DNA from: Saprospiraceae bacterium
GTDB taxonomy: Bacteria; Bacteroidota; Bacteroidia; Chitinophagales; Saprospiraceae
Reading direction: 5' to 3'
NCBI GenBank assembly: GCA_029251525.1
Contig: JAQXDE010000035.1
Span: forward strand, 372,001 to 436,000
Length of the DNA stretch: 64,000 bases
Position 1 is the first letter of the stretch. The number at the start of each line of letters is the position of its first letter. This document shows, piece by piece, positions 8,826 to 17,020 of the stretch. The notes beneath the pieces were generated by a model. It was not told the origin of the DNA. It saw only the letters and a program-made list of their open reading frames with translations, and made no database searches. The position numbers and the translations under genes are program-made.

Positions 8826-11036
8826 ATGAGATATTCTTTTTTGGGATTACTTTTTATAACTACGTCACTTTTTAGCCAAGCCCCTCTTTTTAATGACATT
8901 ACTTTTGATGCTGGAACAGGTATTGGTGCTATGAATAATAATGGAATCGTTATTGGTGACTTTGATAATGATGGGAATGAAGATATTTTTGTTCCTTCTC
9001 GGTTGGATGAAAATCGTCTTCTAAAAAATATGGGTGACGGTACTTTTCAAAATGTTACAGCTCTAAGTGGAATCGAAAATGGAGGTTTAACAATGACAGG
9101 AGCTTGGGGTGATGTAGATAATGATGGAGATTTAGACCTATTTATAGGGAACTACTACACTCAAACAGCTTCTTTTACAAATTATTTATATTTAAATGAT
9201 GGAAATGGTGTTTTTACAGATATTTCTACAACATCAGGAATTGATACGGAAGATCAAACTAGGTCAGTTCACATGGTTGATATCAATCAAGATGGATATC
9301 TAGATATATATGTTTGTAATTTATCACAACAAAATGTGTTATGGCAAAATAATGGAAATAACACTTTTTTTAATGCTACGTTCTCTTCAGGACTTTATGA
9401 TGCATCTATTTCTATGGGGGCAATTTTTTTTGATTATGATAATGATGGTGATCAAGATGTTTATTTGACACACGATGGGAATCAAGCCAATATTATGTAT
9501 GAGAATAATGGTTTCGGTTTTTTTTATGATGTATCGTTGCTAACAAATCTAAATGTGGCTGGGCAAGGAATGGGAGTTGATCATGGTGATGTAAATAATG
9601 ATGGACACCTTGATATTTATGTTACTAATCTAGGTCCTAACTTTTTATTGTTAAATAATGGGAATGGATCTTTTGGTGAGATTGCTATTGATGCAGGTGT
9701 TGCAGATGAAACAGGTATGGGCTGGGGATGTTTTTTTGTTGATTATGATAATGATGGTTGGGAAGATATTTATGTGATCAATGATTCCAATTTTAGCCCA
9801 TCAACAAATAAGTTGTACAAAAATAATGGGGATACCACTTTTACTTTAGTAAGTTTTGGATCTACAATAAGTAGTTTTTATGCTGGCAGAGGAGGGACCT
9901 GGGGAGATTTTAATCATGATGGATATCCAGAAATTATTGTTGCTAATGGGCAAGAGTTTGTAGGTGTTCAGATTTTTGAAAATCTAAATTTGGGAAATAA
10001 TTGGATTGGTTTTGAGGTAGAAGGAACTACTGATTCCAAAAATGCTTTCGGAACTCGAATTCAGTTAACAACGGAGAATGGAGTTAAGATAGATGAGAAA
10101 ACATGTGGATCATCTTATGCCTCGCAAAGTTCACATAGAATTTATTTTGGGCTAGGGCAGGGAGAGGTTTCTGATATTTATATTTATTGGCCTGATGGTT
10201 CGATAGGTTTTATTGATAGTTTGGAAATTAATCAGGTTCATTCTATTCAACAAGGAATATACAATGCTGATGTGGATGGAGATGGATATTTAGTTGATGT
10301 GGATTGTGATGATATGAATGAGAATGTGAATCCAGGAATTTTGGAAGTAGTTTACAATGGATTAGATGATGATTGTGATCCATTGACCTTGGATGATGAT
10401 TTGGATGGAGATGGTTTTGTTTTGGCTGATGATTGTGACGATATGAATGAGAGTGTAAATCCAGGAATTTCAGAAGTTGTATATAATGGTGTGGATGATG
10501 ATTGTGACCCTTTGACCTTGGATAATGATTTGGATGAGGATGGTTTTGTTTTGGCTGATGATTGTGATGATATGAATGAGAATGTAAACCCAGGAATTTC
10601 AGAAGTTATATATAATGGTGTGGATGATGATTGTGATCCATTGACCTTGGATGATGATTTGGATGAGGATGGATTTGTTTTGGCTAATGATTGTGATGAT
10701 AATAATTCGGAGATCAATCCTAATGCTACAGAAATTGCTAATAATGGAATTGATGAGGATTGTGATGGGGAGGATTTGATGATGACTTCAACTCATGAAC
10801 TAGCGGATTTGGTTATTGATATTTTTCCAAATCCAACTTTAGATTATTTGAATATAGTGATTTGGGATAATTTAGATTTTGAAGTGAAAATGTTTAGCCT
10901 GAAAGGAGAGTTATTGTATTTTGGATTGAACAAGAATTTAATTGATTTGGAAAATTTTAATAGCGGTATCTACCTGCTTAAAATTAGAGATCTTGAATCT
11001 CAGCAAATGGTGATAGAAAGAATTGTTGTAGAATAG
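8826..11036 (+). CDS. Secreted FG-GAP/ASPIC protein with MopE repeats and T9SS tail
   Basis: 736 residues. A signal peptide (MRYSFLGLLFITTSLFSQ) is followed by about seven FG-GAP/VCBS blades with calcium-loop motifs such as GDFDNDGNEDIFV and GDVDNDGDLDLFIGN (residues about 40-385). An ASPIC/UnbV domain follows (about 390-467: NAFGTRIQL, YFGLGQGEVSDI). Four copies of a 43-residue MopE-type metal-binding motif come next (about 480-650: DCDDMNENVNPG, YNGVDDDCDPLTLDD). The end is a type A T9SS sorting domain (IFPNPTLDYLNIVIW, GIYLLKI). The protein is probably exported by T9SS and anchored on the surface, where it binds calcium; an enzymatic role is not evident. The MopE repeats are nearly identical at DNA level, so their number may change by recombination. 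It opens a run of four T9SS substrates on this strand. Confidence 0.9.
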   Translation: MRYSFLGLLFITTSLFSQAPLFNDITFDAGTGIGAMNNNGIVIGDFDNDGNEDIFVPSRLDENRLLKNMGDGTFQNVTALSGIENGGLTMTGAWGDVDNDGDLDLFIGNYYTQTASFTNYLYLNDGNGVFTDISTTSGIDTEDQTRSVHMVDINQDGYLDIYVCNLSQQNVLWQNNGNNTFFNATFSSGLYDASISMGAIFFDYDNDGDQDVYLTHDGNQANIMYENNGFGFFYDVSLLTNLNVAGQGMGVDHGDVNNDGHLDIYVTNLGPNFLLLNNGNGSFGEIAIDAGVADETGMGWGCFFVDYDNDGWEDIYVINDSNFSPSTNKLYKNNGDTTFTLVSFGSTISSFYAGRGGTWGDFNHDGYPEIIVANGQEFVGVQIFENLNLGNNWIGFEVEGTTDSKNAFGTRIQLTTENGVKIDEKTCGSSYASQSSHRIYFGLGQGEVSDIYIYWPDGSIGFIDSLEINQVHSIQQGIYNADVDGDGYLVDVDCDDMNENVNPGILEVVYNGLDDDCDPLTLDDDLDGDGFVLADDCDDMNESVNPGISEVVYNGVDDDCDPLTLDNDLDEDGFVLADDCDDMNENVNPGISEVIYNGVDDDCDPLTLDDDLDEDGFVLANDCDDNNSEINPNATEIANNGIDEDCDGEDLMMTSTHELADLVIDIFPNPTLDYLNIVIWDNLDFEVKMFSLKGELLYFGLNKNLIDLENFNSGIYLLKIRDLESQQMVIERIVVE
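10268..10770 (+). repeat. Four tandem 129-bp repeats encoding MopE-type motifs
   Basis: Four consecutive units of about 129 bases within the FG-GAP gene, each encoding D-x-D-x-DG, then DCDDMNE, then YNGxDDDCD. Units 2 and 3 differ by only a few bases, which indicates recent duplication. Confidence 0.8.
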
Positions 11037-11148
11037 GGAAAGCTCAAATAAAATTTCAAATTATTTTTAAAAGCATAGTATAATAAAATTACTTACCTTG
11101 AAGGACCTGGGCCGGTTTATTGTTACGGAATAACTCTATCATATTAAA

Positions 11149-11814
11149 ATGAAAATTTTATTAACTCTATTTCTGGTTTTATCGTCCTTTGTATTTTCCG
11201 CTCAGAATAATAATGATTCTCATAGCCAAGACTTCTCTAATGAAACAAATGACTCTTCCGTAGAATTGGAAGTAACCTCTACTATTCATACCGCTTCTGA
11301 TTTAGAAAAAACTTCTACAAATATCAATGAAAAGACTAAATCAGATTTAAAAAAAGAATTAATAATTATCCAGAATCAATCAAGAAATTTAGTTTTATTC
11401 TGTTTTATAATTTTCTCTTTAGCAGTTTTAGGTTTATGGTATTATTTTAAGAATAAAGAAAAACAATACCTAATTGTTCAAGAAGAGTTGCTTTTGGAGC
11501 TAGAATCTTTAAAAAAGAAGTTCTCTGTCCAAGCTGTTTCTACTCCAATTCATGATAAAGAATTGCTCACTTTAGATAGGCTAAAAATTGAAAAAGCCAT
11601 CAATAGTAAACTAGGTAAATCTTCTTGGACAATTCTAAATCTTATCTTTTCTAATCCTTCTATTAGTAATAAAGAGCTTGCAAAGGAAGTTTCTTTAAGT
11701 TTAGAAGGATTAAGTTCCTCTTTGAGAAGGATGTACCAAACATTCGATATTCCTGCCACAAGCAATAAGAAAGTAACCTTGATCATAAAGGCTGTAAGGT
11801 TGTCCCTTAAATAA
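11149..11814 (+). CDS. Membrane-anchored protein with C-terminal LuxR-like HTH
   Basis: 221 residues. A signal peptide (MKILLTLFLVLSSFVFSAQ) is followed by a short polar, probably periplasmic, segment of about 60 residues. One transmembrane helix follows (about 81-100: LVLFCFIIFSLAVLGLWYYF), then a charged coiled-coil-like stretch. The C-terminal cytoplasmic domain (about 140-221) contains ILNLIFSNPSISNKELAKEV and LEGLSSSLRRMYQTFDI, the pattern of a LuxR/GerE-like helix-turn-helix. Bacteroidota often have membrane-tethered HTH regulators of this layout, frequently with TPR repeats in the periplasm; this one has only a short periplasmic tail. Lying between two large T9SS substrates, it may regulate them. 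That role is inferred from position only. Confidence 0.7.
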   Translation: MKILLTLFLVLSSFVFSAQNNNDSHSQDFSNETNDSSVELEVTSTIHTASDLEKTSTNINEKTKSDLKKELIIIQNQSRNLVLFCFIIFSLAVLGLWYYFKNKEKQYLIVQEELLLELESLKKKFSVQAVSTPIHDKELLTLDRLKIEKAINSKLGKSSWTILNLIFSNPSISNKELAKEVSLSLEGLSSSLRRMYQTFDIPATSNKKVTLIIKAVRLSLK

Positions 11815-12072
11815 TGAGTAGTAAAATAGGGTGTTTTTAGTTTGAACGGATGAACGTTCAATCAACTGTTTGCGTAACGTGCGTAGTTTAATAGTTGCCC
11901 GCTTTTGTTTCATTTTAGTAAGTTTAGGTTGTAATCGGTTCGAAAATAAGACTTTGATCCGATTTATTAATGTGTAGTCAATGTTTACATCATGTGTATT
12001 GAAGTAAAATAGTTGATAACATTTTAAGGTATTAACTCACTAATAAACTTTTAGAAACAAAATCAAACAACG

Positions 12073-15000
12073 ATGAAAAAAATTATCCTCCTCTTTTTTT
12101 TTATTCACACAATGTTTTCGGGATTTGGAAATGCTACTTCCATAATTTCTAATAACATATCAGAATTATCAGCAGATATTGAGTTGTGTGTAGATATCTC
12201 CTGTTTCAATTCAGTAACAGCTCCATCAGTATTTGGAGCATTCAATGGATGGAATGCTGGAGCAAATCCAGTCACTGATCCAGATGGTGATGGAATTTAT
12301 TGTGCAACTGTAATAATGGATCAAGGACCCCAAGAATATAAATTTTTCTTTCAAGAAGAAGGTGAAGAGAACATGACTCCAGGAGACCCATGTACAGTCA
12401 CCAATTTTGGTTTTACCAATAGGGAAGTAAATGTAGTAAATGGTGTTAACCAGAGTCTAACTTTTGGTTGGGAGGTATGTGACCCAAATTGTCCAGCTCC
12501 ACCACCAGCAACAGATATTGAATTATGTGTAGATATCTCTTGTTTTTCCTCCACAACAGCTCCTGCAATAATGGGGGCTTTCAATGGATGGTGTGCAGGT
12601 TGTAATTTCATGTCGGATCCTGATGGTGATGGAACATGGTGTGGAACTGTTGCACTTTTAGAAGGTCCTCAAGAATATAAATTTTTCTTTCAAGAAGAAG
12701 GTGAAGAGAACATGACTCCAGGAGACCCATGTACAGTCACCAATTTTGGCTATACAAACCGGGTAGTTGAAGTAGTAGCTGGAGTTACTCAGTCATTAAC
12801 TTTTGGATGGGAAGTATGTGATCCTAACTGTTCAGCTCCACCAGTAGCAACAGACATTGAACTTTGTGTAGATATCTCTTGTTTTTCTTCCACAACAGCT
12901 CCTGCAATAATGGGGGCTTTCAATGGATGGTGTGCAGGTTGTAATTTCATGTCGGATCCTGATGGTGATGGAACATGGTGTGGAACTGTTGCACTCTTAG
13001 AAGGATCTCAAGAATATAAATTTTATTTTCAAGAAGAAGGTCAAGAGGTTATGAGTCCGGGGGACCCATGTACAGTCACCAATTTTGGCTATACAAACCG
13101 AGTAGTTGATGTAGTAGCTGGAGTTCCTCAATCATTAACCTATGGTTGGGAAGTATGTGATCCTACATGCCCAGTTGGTACAACGGCTGAGGTTACTTTA
13201 TGTGTAGATATTTCGTGTTATAGCAATGTAACTGCTCCTTCCGTTTTTGGTACTTTCAATGGATGGAATGCTGGGGCAAATCAAGTAATAGATCCTGATG
13301 GTGATGGAACTTATTGTACAACTGTAACAATGGATGCCGGAGCACAAGAATATAAATTTTTCTTCCAAGAGGAAGGAGAAGAGCAATTTGTTGAAGGAGA
13401 TCCTTGTACAGTTACTTGCTGTGGTGGAGCTTTCACTAATCGAGTTATAGATGTAGTTGCAGGAGAAAACCAAACAGTAAATTTTGGTTGGAATTCATGT
13501 GATGAAAATTGTTCAATCACTACAGCAGATATTACATTTTGTGTAGATATTTCCTGTTACAATACAGCGACAGCTCCAACAATATTTGGGGCATTTAATG
13601 GATGGAATGCTGGAGCAAATCCAGTTACTGATCCAGACGGTGATGGAATTTTTTGTACAACTGTAACAATGGATCAAGGAGCACAAGAATATAAATTTTT
13701 CTTTCAAGAAGAAGAGGATGAAGATTTAGCTCCAGGATCACCTTGCACAGTTACGAACTTTGGATTCACTAATCGAATTATTAATGTAGTACCTGGGCAA
13801 AATGAAACAGTTACCTATGGTTTTGGAAGTTGTGGTCTTGATTGTATTGTTCAGACTCCTCAAGTAGCAGCACCAGATCCAACTTGTGTTGAATCTGAAG
13901 TGATTTCAATGTTTAGTAACTCTTACACTGATGTGCCTGTAGATACATGGAGGACATTTTGGTCTCAAGCATCTCTTGCTGATGTTCAAATTTTAGGCAA
14001 TGATACTAAGAAATATTTTAATGTAAACTTCCTAGGAATTGAGACAATTGCTAATCAGTTAGATGTTACTGATATGAATTTTTTCAATGTTGATATTTGG
14101 ACTCCCAATATGACTACTTTTCGAGTGAAGTTGGTTGACTTTGGTCCTAATGGTGTTTTCCAAGGAGGAGATGATACTGAGTTTGAAATTGTAATTAATA
14201 ACCCTGCACAGAGTGAATGGGTATCCTTACAAATTCCACTTTCTGATTTCGTAGGAATGAATATGGAAAATATTTCTCAATTAATTTTTTCAGGATTACC
14301 TGTGGGTGGAGGAACAGTATACGTAGATAATGTTTACTTCTCACATAGGACTTGGTATGCTGATAACGATGGCGATGGATTTGGAGATGCCAATAGTTCA
14401 TTAGTTACATGCAATCCTCCTGCTGGATACGTGATGAACGATATTGATTGTGATGATAATGCACCTAATACTTTTCCTGGAGCAATTGATATTCCATGTA
14501 ATGGTATTGATGAAGACTGTGATGGATCAGATTATATTCCTGCTGAAGCAGTTGCAACTCTACCAACTTTACCTGTATCAATTACCTGCGAAATAGCTGA
14601 AATGTTTTCTGCAACGGAAGGGACTTATACTAATGGTGAGTCAGGAATTTATAATATATCAGGGAGTATGCCAGCTGAGATTTTTAATTTTTGGGATAAA
14701 TGCGGAGGTGTAATAGTAGTTAACTATGCAGATGTAATTGATATTTGTGGTCGAACTATTGAAGGAGGAAACTTTACTATTGAAGTAGCCGCTGCACCAA
14801 TTCCAATAATTACACTTCCTAACTTACCAGTTAACCTTTCCTGTGGAGGTGCTCAAACTTTTATACCACCAAGTGTAATTGCTGATAATGGTTTGACTGG
14901 GGCATGTAATATTTCTGAACCAGCTCTAGTTAAAATGAATCATTTTTACGACGGATGCGGTGGAACATTGGAAGTTATTTATTATGGTACTGATGTGTGC

Positions 15001-16695
15001 GGTCGAAACATTGCTGCGATGGTTGGATATATTGCTATTGATCCAGCACCTGTGCCGACAATAGCTGTTCCAGTTTATCCTGCAGCAATGACATGTAGTG
15101 AAGCTGAAGAATTAACTGGAATTACTGCTCAATATTCAAATGGATCAAATGGAGTTTGTGAAATATCTGGATTGATAGAGCCAACGTTTACCTATAATGT
15201 AGATGCCTGTTCAGGAGGAACAGTTACCGTTAATTACGATGGTCAAGATAATTGTGGAAATGCAATTTCTTCCACTCCAGTTATAATTACTGTTTATCCT
15301 GCTGAAGCTGCAGTAATATATGCTCCTGAAGATATGCCGAATTCAATTTATTGTTGGGAGGCGTTTGAATTTGTTGCTCCAAATGCAACATTCAGTAATG
15401 GATCAGATGGATTTTGTGAAAATTCAGGGGAAATTGAAGCTGAGGTTATTGAATTTTGGAATAGCTGCGATGGTGGATATATAATAATGACTTACGATGG
15501 TACAGATAATTGTGGAAATGAATTGGAGTCTATCATTTTGAAGGTTTCGGTAACTCCAGATGTTTGGGCTCCAACTGGAGAATGTGTAGCAGTCGAAGAA
15601 ACTATGGGACTAATTTCAGATGTTCCAGAAGTAGATGAATTAGATGATTACTTAGCAATGGTAGCAAGTGGATATTCAGAAAATTGTGGAGATGTTTTAG
15701 TTAATGTCATTGATGATTCAGGAAGTCCAGTATGTGATGAGCTAGGTAATTTCGAGCGAATTTACACGGTAGAAGTAACGGACAAATGTGGAAATGTAGC
15801 AGGAAACTGTTCTATTATTTTTAATGGTAATTGTAGCCAAGATTTCTGTACAATGACTCAGAAATTTTATGGAAATCCAGATGATGCTTTGTTTGGTGTA
15901 TCTTCTGAAGAGATTATTAATACACTAATAGATAATGGAAACAACCCAATTGAAATCGGAAATGGTGCTTGTGGAATTATTGTAGATAATGCTCAATGTA
16001 TACAATCAATGATGAATAGTTATGGTGGATCCGTCTCATTACCAGCGGGTGCAACCTGTGATGGTACATTTAATTCACTCGTGAATCAAGTTATTACCAC
16101 CTCACTAAATATTCGATATAATGAGTCAATGAATCCAAATGGGTCATTTGATCTAGGAGGGTTTGCATTAAGCGCTACTTGTATGAATATTCCTCAACAT
16201 ATTCTGAACGGTTTGCCAGATAATCCAACTGTAAACGATTTGATTAAATATGCTAATGACTTTTTGGCTTGTCAATGTACTTCAACTTGTTCAAACTTTG
16301 AAGAAAACATGGCTGATCTAACAAGCTTATTATGGGGACTAAACTCAAGGTTCAATCTTTGTTATGTACCAACTCCTTGTTCTCCTTCCCAACCAGGTTA
16401 TAGCGATCCTAACTTTACTGGAGGAGGAAGTCATAATTCAGTAGAATCAATTACTTTATATCCAAATCCAATTAATGATATCATCAATTTAACGGTAAAA
16501 GAGTTTGTTGGACTACCTGCAGTTGTTGAAATTTTTGACACGAGAGGTGTAAAAGTGGGAGAAAAGTCATTCTTACCTATTGATCAAAGTACATTACAAT
16601 TTGAAGTGAATGATTTCAAATCAGGTTTGTATTGGTTATCAATTAAAGTGGAAGGACATGATTTTATGACTAAGAAGTTTATTGTCAGTAAATAA
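12073..16695 (+). CDS. Giant secreted protein with five CBM48-like cysteine-rich repeats and T9SS tail
   Basis: 1540 residues. After a signal peptide come five repeats of about 108 residues (about 34-593). Each contains ELCVDISC, a FNGWNAG-type motif, DPDGDG, QEYKFFFQEE and a terminal CDPNC. The FNGW/DPDGDG/EYKF pattern resembles the E-set glycogen/starch-binding fold (CBM48/AMPK type), here with added cysteines. Residues about 605-760 form a carbohydrate-binding-like jelly roll (RTFWSQASLADVQI, VYVDNVYF). A MopE-type motif (DIDCDDNAPNTFPG) follows. Four cysteine-bearing repeats of about 85 residues (824-1170) contain CGGVIVVNYAD- and CGNAI-like motifs related to HYR/Ig-like domains. A unique cysteine-rich region precedes a type A T9SS sorting domain (LYPNPINDIINLTV, SGLYWLSIKVEG). 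No catalytic domain is recognised. It is likely a surface glycan-binding or adhesive protein. Confidence 0.88.
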   Translation: MKKIILLFFFIHTMFSGFGNATSIISNNISELSADIELCVDISCFNSVTAPSVFGAFNGWNAGANPVTDPDGDGIYCATVIMDQGPQEYKFFFQEEGEENMTPGDPCTVTNFGFTNREVNVVNGVNQSLTFGWEVCDPNCPAPPPATDIELCVDISCFSSTTAPAIMGAFNGWCAGCNFMSDPDGDGTWCGTVALLEGPQEYKFFFQEEGEENMTPGDPCTVTNFGYTNRVVEVVAGVTQSLTFGWEVCDPNCSAPPVATDIELCVDISCFSSTTAPAIMGAFNGWCAGCNFMSDPDGDGTWCGTVALLEGSQEYKFYFQEEGQEVMSPGDPCTVTNFGYTNRVVDVVAGVPQSLTYGWEVCDPTCPVGTTAEVTLCVDISCYSNVTAPSVFGTFNGWNAGANQVIDPDGDGTYCTTVTMDAGAQEYKFFFQEEGEEQFVEGDPCTVTCCGGAFTNRVIDVVAGENQTVNFGWNSCDENCSITTADITFCVDISCYNTATAPTIFGAFNGWNAGANPVTDPDGDGIFCTTVTMDQGAQEYKFFFQEEEDEDLAPGSPCTVTNFGFTNRIINVVPGQNETVTYGFGSCGLDCIVQTPQVAAPDPTCVESEVISMFSNSYTDVPVDTWRTFWSQASLADVQILGNDTKKYFNVNFLGIETIANQLDVTDMNFFNVDIWTPNMTTFRVKLVDFGPNGVFQGGDDTEFEIVINNPAQSEWVSLQIPLSDFVGMNMENISQLIFSGLPVGGGTVYVDNVYFSHRTWYADNDGDGFGDANSSLVTCNPPAGYVMNDIDCDDNAPNTFPGAIDIPCNGIDEDCDGSDYIPAEAVATLPTLPVSITCEIAEMFSATEGTYTNGESGIYNISGSMPAEIFNFWDKCGGVIVVNYADVIDICGRTIEGGNFTIEVAAAPIPIITLPNLPVNLSCGGAQTFIPPSVIADNGLTGACNISEPALVKMNHFYDGCGGTLEVIYYGTDVCGRNIAAMVGYIAIDPAPVPTIAVPVYPAAMTCSEAEELTGITAQYSNGSNGVCEISGLIEPTFTYNVDACSGGTVTVNYDGQDNCGNAISSTPVIITVYPAEAAVIYAPEDMPNSIYCWEAFEFVAPNATFSNGSDGFCENSGEIEAEVIEFWNSCDGGYIIMTYDGTDNCGNELESIILKVSVTPDVWAPTGECVAVEETMGLISDVPEVDELDDYLAMVASGYSENCGDVLVNVIDDSGSPVCDELGNFERIYTVEVTDKCGNVAGNCSIIFNGNCSQDFCTMTQKFYGNPDDALFGVSSEEIINTLIDNGNNPIEIGNGACGIIVDNAQCIQSMMNSYGGSVSLPAGATCDGTFNSLVNQVITTSLNIRYNESMNPNGSFDLGGFALSATCMNIPQHILNGLPDNPTVNDLIKYANDFLACQCTSTCSNFEENMADLTSLLWGLNSRFNLCYVPTPCSPSQPGYSDPNFTGGGSHNSVESITLYPNPINDIINLTVKEFVGLPAVVEIFDTRGVKVGEKSFLPIDQSTLQFEVNDFKSGLYWLSIKVEGHDFMTKKFIVSK
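12175..13850 (+). repeat. Five tandem ~325-bp repeats encoding the CBM48-like domain
   Basis: Five units of about 324-330 bases. Units 2 and 3 share long identical stretches (for example around 12555-12660 and 12897-13000), and units 1 and 2 share an identical block around 12331-12410 and 12669-12750. This indicates recent duplication or gene conversion. Confidence 0.8.
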
Positions 16696-16706
16696 TATTT
16701 ATAATT

Positions 16707-16767
16707 TAAGAGACTGTTTGAAAAATGCGTTTAAATATTTAGCGGCGTGATTTCATACAGTCTCTTA
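16707..16767 (+). terminator. Inverted repeat after the CBM48-like gene
   Basis: Perfect 11-bp arms (taagagactgt / acagtctctta) with a 39-base loop start 12 bases after the stop codon. It could act as a terminator or processing hairpin. The long loop and the lack of a clear T-tract make it weaker than the next hairpin. Confidence 0.45.
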
Positions 16768-16821
16768 GTTATATTTTCAAACTACTGTTTAACAACTATC
16801 GTTTAAGTTTTATTCGAAGTC

Positions 16822-16867
16822 AAAAGACTTTTCCTTTTTTTTTCAAAAAAAAGGAAAAGTCTTTTTT
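16822..16867 (+). terminator. Strong Rho-independent terminator
   Basis: A stem of about 20 bp (aaaagacttttcc plus T-run paired with A-run plus ggaaaagtctttt) with almost no loop, ending in T residues. It separates the 1540-residue gene from the next one. Confidence 0.8.
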
Positions 16868-17020
16868 AAAAGAATGTTAAATAAAAAACCGAGAAAAGCT
16901 TTGAATGATTCATTGCTAAAAATTATTCCTGATTATAATCTTTGTGCATAGTTTAATAAAACCTAAATAGGAATATGCCCTCTTGTAACTCAATAGAATT
17001 AGGGAGGTTTTTTATATGAA

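Larger units (their letters stand above)
16696..17020. other. Intergenic spacer with two hairpins
   Basis: This spacer between the two giant genes holds the two inverted repeats listed separately, followed by an AT-rich leader. A rare Shine-Dalgarno-like AGGGAGG lies just before the next gene (near 17001-17007). Confidence 0.6.

Noticed and set aside
10352-10717. Minus-strand open frame of 121 codons
   Set aside because: It is the Ser/Lys-rich antisense reading of the MopE repeats.
11920-11965. TTCGAA-containing stretch that might belong to a tRNA
   Set aside because: No acceptor or anticodon stem can be formed around it.
16707-16767. Small transposon-like inverted-repeat element
   Set aside because: Only one copy is visible, there is no target duplication, and its place right after a stop codon suits a transcript-end hairpin.
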